Shown here one piece after another: positions 47,928 to 57,417 of a stretch of DNA of 64,000 nucleotides. The notes under the pieces are model-generated. The model had not been told where the DNA came from and searched no databases. It was given only the letters and a program-made list of their open reading frames with translations. The stretch's first letter is position 1, and each line of letters begins with the position of its first letter. A program made the position numbers and the translations under genes. Origin of the DNA: Klebsormidium nitens (taxonomy: Eukaryota > Streptophyta > Klebsormidiophyceae > Klebsormidiales > Klebsormidiaceae); contig DF236994.1 in the NCBI GenBank assembly GCA_000708835.1, forward strand, positions 186,001-250,000, in the 5' to 3' direction.

Positions 47928-50900
47928 ATGCTTTCAAAGTGCCTGAGCTCGGAGTTGCAGTGGCTATCGCGAAGGGCTGCTTGGAGGTCGTCCTGTTCTT
48001 TCGCTCAGTCCAGGCACAATGCGATACCTTCTGCAATGCCTGGATGCGGCTTTGGAGGGAACCCATTTTTAGATCTTGATGCTGTTTCCAAGAATCAGCG
48101 GGTGGTCAAAAAAGGTTCTGCAGCCAGCCAGCCAGACTCAATATTTAACAGCTCTCTGATCCATACTGCTAAGTATAGGCGCGGCGCCAAACTGGAGCAC
48201 AGGAGTTGTGCCACATCAGCCGCCTCCGTCCAAGAAAGTGCTGTACCACCGGAAGCTTTTTCAAAAGAAGAGTCAACTGTGGCTTCCGCAATTCCGTCAG
48301 GCGGTGTGAAAGGTGGCCCAGCATTTGATGGTAGAGGTGGTACAAAAGGTGGTAGAACATACTTCCCATATGGAAACCAATTTCGGATAGGAGAGCAGGT
48401 GGTGTCGCCCCGCCAGGTCATTGACATGCTTGGGGTCTTCATGGACGACAAGCGGAAGGAGAGGATGGCTCAGGTAGGGGCGTAAGGTTGAACTCACGGG
48501 TTGAGGTCTGAACATTTGAGCAGAAGTGCTGCGAGTTGAAGCTTTCTGATTCATGTGCTTCTCTTTGTGCGGACGGCGCCAGGTGGGTTCCATGAGAGCA
48601 CCATGGCTTCTTAGGTTGCTCTGTAGATCTGCTATACTGGACTGAGGAAATGACAATGTTAGCGGAGAAGAACTTCTATGTGGGGTCAGGCTTCTGATAA
48701 CCAACGCCCTCACTTGTGTGCACCACCCTTGCTTATTCAGAAGCCTCAGCCAACTTTTGCCGCAATAAACAAGGTATACTGTAATGGTATGATGTGAACT
48801 CCCTTCAAAAGTGTTCATGGCCTACCATATCTGGAGAAAGATTTCGATCGCAAGGTCTGGCTTGTCTTTCTCACAAGATGTCTTTCTTCAAAATTAAAAT
48901 GGCACCACAGTCATCCTCAATTGAAGGCCGGCCTTCGGAAGCTGACTTGACTGGAAGCTTAGAAACCAGGCTTGATCTTCGAGCCCCCAATGATCAATAG
49001 TAGTAGCACGGCTCTGAATAGGACGTTTTGCAGCCTTCGACAGTAGGTCGCTGATCCCAGTGTGTCTAGTCAACATCCAGAAGTTTGGGATTGTCCTTAC
49101 GGTAAGGCCTCTCAGTGTAATTTTGAACATGAAAGCCATAATGCTTGATGCGCTTGATGATACCAGCAACTTATTATTTCAATTGTTTCTGTTTAGGTTG
49201 TCGCCGGACGAACATATGGAATTGTGCCGGTTGTGGAGGGGTTGATAGACTTGGGGAACGTTGCGGCTGTGTGTCGGTCAGCAGAAGCTCTAGGCTGTCA
49301 GGTGAGATGACCGACGCTCCACTCTGCTTGCGTTTCGGTTCGGAGAGAGTTTAGGCACCCAACTTGTGTGCATCCCACACCATCGTTCTGATAGAACTCA
49401 AAGAGCTAGGCAGTCTGATCGCGGTGCCCATACAAAACCTTTGCTAGATGCCTACGAAAGTTATGTGGTCAAAAGCGATCCGGCTCATTGGTCAACTGAT
49501 TTTTAATCAGGCGCTCCAGAAATTCCTGTAAACCCCTTCGCAGAACGTCCATACAATGGATCAGCTTGTTTAGACGAACTCTCGAATTTTCGTGCAGGAA
49601 CAAAATGTCATACTCGTAATTAAGAGTAAGTCAGAACTTCGAAAATGGTCTCAACTCTCCTTTAAATCATCAACACGTTCCTGCCGCAGAATGTTCATTT
49701 GATAGAGCGGGGTGACAAGAAGTACCGGTCGAGTCAGCGGATCACGGCCGGCGCCGACAAGTGGCTCGACTTCGAAACCTGGGGAACAACCGAGCAATGC
49801 TTTGCCGCTCTTCGGGAGAGGGGCTACAGGATAGCTGTGACGTACTGCGACGGGGGGTCCGTTTCCACTCCGATTGAGGACATGGATTGGTCGATACCTA
49901 CGGCAGGTGAAGTGCATTCTGAGCTCGCTTGCGTTTTGATGACAAGCTCTATAACTAAAGACCGGAGTGCATATGCTGGTGTTTCGTGGTCCCTGCTCTT
50001 TGTTTAGACGAATACGTCTTAGGCGAACGTCGAACGGGCAAAGCTTCTGGTATCTGATTATTCAGAACCACGAAGCGTAAGGCCAGAAAGGTGGCAGTAA
50101 ATATGAAGAGCCTCCTTGTCCCGATTGTCAAAGCATTCTAATGATCGAGTTCTCAAGGTTCAGTGAGCAATTGACATAACCGCTTCCGTCCCTTAACCAG
50201 GAAACTGGTCCTCTGACACTGATCCTCCGTCCATCAGCTCAGGTTCCAGCCCCCGGATTCCAGCCCTCTAACCTAGAACTCAGTCCTTAAACCTAGGAAT
50301 CTAGCCTTCTAACCCAGTTCTAAATGCCTGCGCAATCGTTGCTGGGCAACGAGCACGCGGGGGGTGAGCCCCGAGACAACTGCGGGCGCGGACCTGCGGC
50401 GTTTTTTCATGAACAGTCTTGTTCGAGATTCTTCTTTCCGCTAACCCTACGTCTTCGATGCAATGACCCGCCTTCCAGCTTACTATCCCAAAATCTAACC
50501 CCTGCGCAGTTGTGTTGGGTAACGAGCACGCCGGGGTGAGCCCCGAGGCCATTGCGGGCGCCGACTGCGGTAGTCGGTCCCCATGAACTATCCTGTCGAC
50601 AGTTTTGGGTCCGCTAACCCTCCGTCTTCGAGTCATCAACCCAAAATTCAGCCCTCTAACCCAAAGATAAACCCCTGCGCAGTCGTGCTGGGTAATGAGC
50701 ACGCCGGGGTGAGCCCCGAGGCCATCGCGGGCGCCGACCTTCAGTGCTCGATCCCCATGGACGGGTTCGTCGACAGTTTCAACATCTCGGTTGCGGCCGC
50801 GATTATCATGCACTATGCGAAGCGGCAGCGGGTAAGCACTTTCTTCACTAACTCTCGTCTCGTACATACGCAGACTCAGCCATCATCGGGAATGTGTGCT

Positions 50901-51526
50901 TTTTCAATCGCGTCTAAATGAAGGGCCCCGGAGACTTGAAGCCCCTGCGATCGGATCGCAAGTGACCACTCAGGTTCTATTAATGATGAAACCGTTCGTC
51001 AGTGTGAGTGGGACGTCTCGCACTCCGCTCTGTTTGTGCGGCTGTTTCATCTCCGGGCGCCTGAGCGCGTCGAGGGGCGTCTTAGCGCAGTCGGGCCCAT
51101 CGCCTGTGCCACAGAATGGTCTTTTCTATGGGCCGTGTGATGTTGAAATTCTGGCATTGAATGCTTCATATTTCACACCCCGGCCTCCTGAGAGTCCATC
51201 CCTTGAAAACATTTCGCTGCAACTTGACAAGATTCCAACTTTCTCGTACGCTGACTAAGCAACGAACAAGGAAAGCCTCTCTGACGATTTGCGTTCATTC
51301 CCTTTTTCGAAGACTGCCCGACTCGTTGACAAACTTTTTGCTGCCTCTCTTGCAGGGCCGACGCGGCGACCTGACGCCCGAGCAGCAGGAGATTCTGACC
51401 GCCGAGTTTTACCTGCGCAACAACTCGACCACGGAGGACGTGCTTCAGCACCTGCTGTCCAAGAGCAGCGTCGTGCCGCAGGTGACGCCCGCTCTAGTTC
51501 CTGAGCACTGGTTTTATATGCTTTGA
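47928..51526 (+). CDS. SpoU/TrmH-family RNA 2'-O-methyltransferase, probably organellar, 5 exons, 395 aa
   Basis: S-adenosylmethionine-dependent ribose 2'-O-methyltransferase (SPOUT fold) acting on tRNA or rRNA; the exact target cannot be told from sequence. Exons 47928-48473, 49197-49301, 49690-49906, 50683-50831, 51356-51526 join in phase. The first exon begins MLSKCLSSELQWLSRRAAWR, a basic/Ser/Arg-rich presequence typical of plastid or mitochondrial import. The three SpoU motifs are present: motif 1 DLGNVAAVCRSAEALG (Asn and Arg kept), motif 2 VVLGNEHAGVSPEA, motif 3 IPMDGFVDSFNISVAAAI. The last exon carries a conserved GDLT...EFYLR tail. The final 16 codons after VVPQ read through a donor-like GTGACG, so the exact C-terminus is uncertain. 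The intron 49907-50682 holds two degenerate copies of the next exon's start. Confidence 0.9.
50322..50760. repeat. Three tandem units copying the acceptor and start of TrmH exon 4
   Basis: Units with a period of 173-174 bp. The third contains the functional exon start at 50683 (CTGCGCAG|TCGTGCTGGG). The second (potential start 50510) keeps the CAG; the first (50336) has CAA instead. Both copies cover about 55-60 nt of the exon, including the motif encoding LGNEHAGVSPEA, then diverge. A CCGCTAACCCT-C-TCTTCGA block lies between units. Confidence 0.9.
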
Positions 51527-53332
51527 CTTCCACTCGTATTCCTGGACTGATGTGAACTTGCATGCTTCTCGCTCCGCCCTAGTTTCTGCGCCATCGTCGC
51601 TCCTATGCTTACGGATTGGATCTGGTTTTTGCCCGTCGTTTCCGTCACGTTTCCAACCTGCTTAAGGAGTCGTTCTTCTGCTACATGCTTGTTGCTTCCA
51701 AGGGGCCGTCCAACGTCGTTGCGTATTCTCGAAAAGCAAGCGTGATTCTGCACCACACTTGGTGCAACGAACAACACCGGAAGAGTGAACGTAACAGCTA
51801 AGCGCCTGTTCGGATTTGCAGGGCCTTCGATCGAAACTCTGAAAGAGCCGCGGCATGCAGCCGACAGCGATGCGTAAACCAAACTGTTGTATATGAATAC
51901 TTCCATGAGCGTCAAGGTTAGTGCTGGATACAGGAAGAGGCTTGAATTGCGAAATAGGGCGGGTACGGGTGCCGCAAAGGGAAGACCTGGATGCCTTGAG
52001 CACCTCCGTTGAAGCTTTCGCGGCTTGTTACAATCAGAAGCAATTGTGGTCGCTGCTTACATTGGCTTGATTCTATCGCGGGCATAAGCAGCTAGCTGAC
52101 CTAGCCGCCTTTCTCAACATTCGTTGGTGAAATCTGACCCTTACGTTTATATGTCCGTTCGCTCTGCTCATGCCACGAAAGAAATCCGAGATCCGAAGAT
52201 TCAAGATAGCAAGTGGAAGGCAATAGGTGATTGTCGTATGCGAAATGTGTTTGGTATGCAGACCTACCACAACGACAATTAACTGGCTCATGTCCGACAC
52301 GTCGGCATACCTTTGGACACTCTGTGTTTCGCCGGCCGGGCATTTCTCAAAATTACTGCGCTGCCGATCCTGTTCATCATGCCATTTCCAAACATGGTAT
52401 AATGCAGTCATGTCGCGGTCTGTCTTGTCACGGTGGCGCATGATTGAATGTTTATCGAGCGCTGAATGTTGCATGGCCGGCACAGAGTTTGCAGCAGCCT
52501 CTTCACGTCGGAGGCCCTGTTGGACTAGCCTGTTACTGGCAAGCTAGGGGCAATTCGAGTGCTGCCGATTGACGGTCCTGTCCACAAATTGCCGAAGTGA
52601 GTCCCACTTGTGGACTCAGAGCCTCAGCGGCCTGAGCCCTGCATCTGGCTCAGAGGCTGCCGGGCATGCCCTTAAAACCCAAGTGGGGCGGTTGATTTAC
52701 TTCGGCATGTTCATCATGCAACTATCAGGAGCGATATTTTTTGCGTGACCGTCACATGGCTGCTTGCAGCAACTGCACCATCCTAGAGTACAGAAAGCTA
52801 TAGTTGGGATTGACGCTTTCCATCCTCATGACATCCAGCCTGTATGCCGGGTTAACTCGAACGAATCTGAGATGAGCCGCTCCAGTCGGTTCATGCAACT
52901 TGTGCGTGGCCGCGGGACGAGGTCAGAGAGCAGGTTGATATCCATAAAAGTCTGGCATTGTCTCTGACGAAGCGTATAACATGGACGGGCCGGCTCCTTG
53001 AGCGGGTTCTCTTCGGCGCTGTCTGCGATGAACCTTTTGAATTGCTGGCCGGCCAAAGAAAAAGGTCATGATCACATCCGGGACTCGCATTTCAAGCAGC
53101 GCTTAGTACAGAGAACCGGATTTGACAGACGGTTTCACATGACCTAACAGCCGCGTGTGTTCTGGCATCCAGGAAACCCGAGCACTCTAAGCAAGGTCCC
53201 GCACCCAAAAGTCGAGGCGGTCGGCATCCGCATGCACCCTAACCCCCAAGCCAACCCCACCCGATCCCCGACTTCTTTGCCTATACATGCTTATGCTTTA
53301 CATGACACGTGTCAGGTTAGCGCCAGCTCAAG
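51527..53332. other. Intergenic region between convergent genes
   Basis: 1.8 kb without recognisable coding sequence; it includes the long imperfect inverted repeat at 52590-52707 and presumably 3' untranslated regions of the TrmH and USP genes. Confidence 0.5.
52590..52707. repeat. Imperfect inverted repeat (hairpin) of about 118 bp
   Basis: Nested complementary arms: TGCCGAAGT with ACTTCGGCA at the outer ends, CCCACTTG with CAAGTGGG inside, and AGCCTC/TGAGCC with GGCTCA/GAGGCT near the loop. It could be a remnant of a small inverted-repeat element or a hairpin RNA precursor; no flanking target-site duplication is obvious. Confidence 0.6.
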
Positions 53333-56165
53333 TCACGGATTGGCGCTCGATTCCTCCACAGTGAGGCCGCGCCGCAAACTGGCGGCCAGTCCCCCCACCG
53401 GGTCTGACGCGGTGGGTACCACGACGACCGGGACCGGGCTGTTGTGCACCACATGGTTGCTGACGCTGCCCAGGAAGAGTCTGAAAAGAAGGAAGGGAAA
53501 TGGAGCGTCAGATGGGTCCTCCCGGGATTGTTTGCTGACCTTAACGACAAAATAGAAGAGAAGCATCGATGTTCAAGACGAAAGTCGTTGGCCAATCGGA
53601 CGCAAAGTCACGGGTATCAGGAGGCGTATCAGACGGCCAAGATTTGGTGATTGCGAAAGACTTTTCTTGGGGTTTCTTGGGGTAGTGCTTTTCTTATCAG
53701 GGACGAAGACGAAGGCAGTGTTGCATCTCCAGTCACACGGAGTCTGATCAAAAGGGCGGCTGGCTGAAACGGGATAATTTGAAACCTGACTCGGGACCTC
53801 ATAAAGAGTAGTACCATCGGTTAGACGCAACGGACCTGTATGTGGACTCCAAGTGGGAAGATGCATGAAAACAGTTCTTTGAGTACAAATTCCTGCTGTG
53901 AACCTGGAAGTTAGCACGCTTAACCACTGCCGTCGACGTGGGTCAAGGCTTACTTCCTCTTGTAACAGCGGGATGAGGTTAATCCAATACTTCCGTTGTG
54001 ATTGGAGGATGACTCAATGAATCGAAAGTAACGGCTAGGGGTTACTTTCTGTCAGAAGTAGGTTCCAGCGATGTGAATTAAGGCTGACCACTCACCGCGA
54101 CATCGGGTTAAGGCCCCGGCTGCCCATAACCACCAAGTCCACCGGATGGCTGTTCAGGTGCTTGAGGAGCTCTGAGCGCGGGTCGCCTGCAACGACCGCG
54201 AAGGTGCACGGAACGGACTGCAACGGAAAACGGGAAGTCGATTCTTTTGGTTCTTAAGGCTGAAGGATTCTCATGATTGTATAGATAAATGGCGAGATTC
54301 ACCTTGATTGTTGACATCGTTTGGAATAGTCCCGCAGTCTTACTAGGAAAAGTAAGGAGTTGTCTGGCAAGACGGCAGCCATGCACTTCTGCCGTTGTTA
54401 AATGCTCCCAAAGATCAAAGCGGATGTACTCAAAAGAAGTGTTCGCGCGTGGTCTAATTCTCAAGCAACTACGTGTTCTTGATTCGTGTTAAACCCGAAG
54501 ATACGATATGAAATAAGGCACGAGAACAAGAACTGAGCCTTCGTGCGAGACTTTGACCGGCCAAAGATGAGTTAGTGAAATGTCTGAGAACCTTTTTTGG
54601 TTATTGTTCACGAGGAGAAGATTTCGATACTAGACATGACTGACGCCCCGAACGTTGCACGTCCACACCCCGCGATGTCCAGAAAAGGCTGCCGCCACAC
54701 CAGTGCTTTTTATCAGAACAGCCAACGAGCTGGTGACGCAAGCATGACGCCACGATCCGCAGCACGCGCGCGCGCTCACCCCGGACGTGCCGGCCAGTTT
54801 GTGCAACTCGTTGACGGCCTCGGTCAGCCGGCGGCCCTCCTGCTCCTGGAGGGTCCGCCGTGTGCCCTCGCTGACGGTGTCGAAGAAGCCCGGGGCTGCA
54901 CGGAGGGGACACGGATTCGACTGATCAAATTACTGTCTCCAAACTCAAATGTTGTGGGGCGTCCCTTTCTGATTCAAAGCAAAAGGAGCCAATGACCAAG
55001 ATGCTCGAGTTTGGAGCTGCCGGGTAACCCCCTGCCAGCGGAAACCTTCTACGACTATGATTGAGCTTCGGGAGATTGTCTTTGAGGCCGTGTTCATTCT
55101 TTCATCGCAGCATCTTACAGTATCAGACTCGGCCTTCAACAAACGAGCCTTTGAACTATAGATCTGCATGTACCAAACATTCCTTTCTTGGTCATTTTTG
55201 CAACCGCCTCTCTTGTTGATGAAGCGTCGCGAAATTGAGATGGCTCCTTTTGGTCATTGGAGAACTGGCCAGCGGTTCCATTTCCCACCAAACGAAAGAC
55301 AAACTCACACCGAGCTTTTCTCTAGCACCAACGAGAAGCCAATGAACCAGAAAAATGATACAAATCGTACAGCTTTCGTGTCTTGCAAACGAGCGACTCA
55401 ACGTCTACTGTTCTCCTTTTAGGGTTTCTTATAATCGAGCAAAACCCATTTAGGCCGACGAATGAACAGGGCTCGTGTTTCTGGATGAAGGGCCTCAAAG
55501 GTCTGCACTTCCCGTGTTTTGCGACAACCACCAGAAAAGTAGAGCGAAAAATGAACGGGGCTATGGCTCAATACAGCGACTCGAAAGTCTGCTGATCCTG
55601 CTCTACTGAAATCAACGAGCACAACCACATTGGGAAGAGTCAACAAGGTTTGTGTCTCAAATCCGAGCAGCTCAAAGGTCCGCTGATCCCGTTTTCTTCA
55701 AAGACCAAGGAGCAAAACCAAACGAGAGAGAGAAAACACCAAGGATATTCTCCCACGATAGAGCGAACTCAAAAGGTCTGCCTTGCGCGATGTGTTAAAA
55801 AACCGGCGAGCAGAAGCAAAGTTGAGAGGGGGTAAAACAGGCTCATGTCTCACGATATAGCACCTGAAAGGTCGTACTCTTCAATGTTCAACGAGCAGAA
55901 CCAAACTGAGGGTGGAGGAATCAGAAGCTCTCTTACGGTATAGCGACTCAAAGGCCTGGAACAGCACCAGGTCGTCGCCGCGCTCCCTGCTCGCAATCTT
56001 GTCCCGCGCAAACTCGAACGCGCTCCTGGCCCCGAGGGAACCATCGAACGCGCACAGAATGTGGCGCTCCGCGGGCTCGGCCTGCGGGGTTTCGGAGGGT
56101 TTGGGCGACGTCGGCGGCGCGGTCTCCGCGCCTAACTTGGGCTGGTCTTGCGCAGCGGGCTCCAT
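53333..56165 (-). CDS. Universal stress protein (UspA) domain protein, ATP-binding type, 4 exons, 204 aa
   Basis: Single USP-domain protein, nucleotide-binding and usually stress-linked. Exons 56165-55937, 54895-54780, 54217-54096, 53480-53333; 615 nt in phase. The start ATG (56165) opens a Pro/Glu-rich leader of about 35 residues (MEPAAQDQPKLGAE...) before the domain begins with HILCAFDGSLGARSAFEFA. The domain continues with DDLVLFQAFE, a helical linker TRRTLQEQEGRRLTEAVNEL, then DLVVMGSRGLNPMSRLFLGS and VVHNSPVPVVVV. The G-x-x-G followed by nine residues and G-S (GSRG...GS) is the ATP-binding signature, unlike the UspA type that lacks it. Intron 1 (1041 nt) contains a tandem array copying the exon 1 end. 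An upstream in-frame extension beyond 56165 has no ATG. Confidence 0.85.
55320..55960. repeat. Tandem array copying the exon 1 end and donor of the USP gene
   Basis: About seven diverged units of 85-98 bp. Each holds a string resembling GCGACTCAAAGG(C/T)CTG, the + strand form of the exon end encoding AFESL, followed outward by a TATA/CGAT donor-like segment and a CAACGAGCAGAACCAAA block. The rightmost unit is the real exon 1 border (55937). Copies centre near 55393, 55485, 55573, 55670, 55767 and 55862. Confidence 0.8.
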
Positions 56166-57417
56166 CTCTTTCCTTCTCAAACGAAGCTTGACTTTCTGTT
56201 GGGTGCCGCCCTCTCCCTTCACATCGACTCCTCCTCGACGATCGAAAGAGACAGCCTCCGGTGTGGTGACGAGCCAGGGCAATCTTGCGAAGACTGAGCC
56301 TTCTTCGGCCGCAAGAGCAAGCTCAAGCCAAGAGCTTTCTTGTACAAGCGTTTCTTTCGTTTGGAAACGAGGCCACCCGCAAGCTCATCAATGTGGATGA
56401 AGTCTGTGGACTGGGATGATTCGTCTGCAAATGAGTACGGGAGCTGCGCGGGCTTGCTGGTTGGGGGTCGGAGACTGCATGTCAAGCGGGGCGAATCGTG
56501 CATGCTAGCTGCTATCGTCAATGTGAAAATCGCCTACTGACGGTATCCGATTTGCCTAACGTTGACGGGGGGAGGCTGCGGTTGCCTTGATCAAAGTCGA
56601 TTGAGCGTGAGGAGAATCCGATCCGAGATAAGACTTTGGTCATGCGTACAACACCCTGACACTTCATACGAACACGAAAGAAGGCTGCCGTGGACCTCAG
56701 TACCGCTATACTCGACTCAGGTTCGCACTGCTCATCTTGATCATAATCGATCCCTGAAGCTGATCTCGAAGCCAGCCGATCGATCTCCAACCTCGCCGGC
56801 CGTCTTGCCGGGTTCCAGCAGACGTTCCAGTCAATGGTGACTTGATGCCTTGTCAGCGCGTCAGTGTGCGGCCCCTGAGCGAGCTGTGCGTCGTGTGATC
56901 AGTCTAATTCAATCAATCTCCGCATGTAATGACGTCCCGCGTATCAGAATCCCCCAATATGCAGCAACCACGGAAGTACAGGATTGGGACAAGTTGCAGC
57001 CGCGAGATAAATTCTACTGCAGGCGCTGCACAATACTTGCCGCCAGTTGAGGCCTGCGACCCAACCTCTAGACGTCAGCTACTGCCTCAACAAACTGATC
57101 CGTGAAGACTCCAAGACCATGCGATCCTTTCAACCCATCGCAAGCTTGGGGTCTGCAACACCATGCAGATTGGAATGCAATCCACATTGATAAGGTACCC
57201 GCAGAAGGGTACCAGACCCGCCCGTTGGGTATGAACGGCAACGGATTGCAATCACCCGTCATGCTTAAAATCTCCAACCGTTTGTTTGAAGTAATCGTGA
57301 CCTCCTTGACTGAGGTGACCACAATTCCTCGACCAAGACAACGATGAAAGTGGGTAGACGATACTAGCATCTCGAAGTGCGTGCATGGACTGACGTCACA
57401 GTGGGCACGACTACACG
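56166..57417. other. Upstream region of the USP gene and 3' flank of RNase J
   Basis: 1.25 kb with no convincing gene. 56166-56520 is open in places but lacks recognisable domains; it probably contains the USP promoter and leader. Nothing defined is seen up to the RNase J stop. Confidence 0.45.

Noticed and set aside
55881-56282. N-terminal extension of the USP protein upstream of 56165
   Set aside because: The frame is open but lacks an ATG, and there is no clear acceptor; kept the first ATG at 56165.
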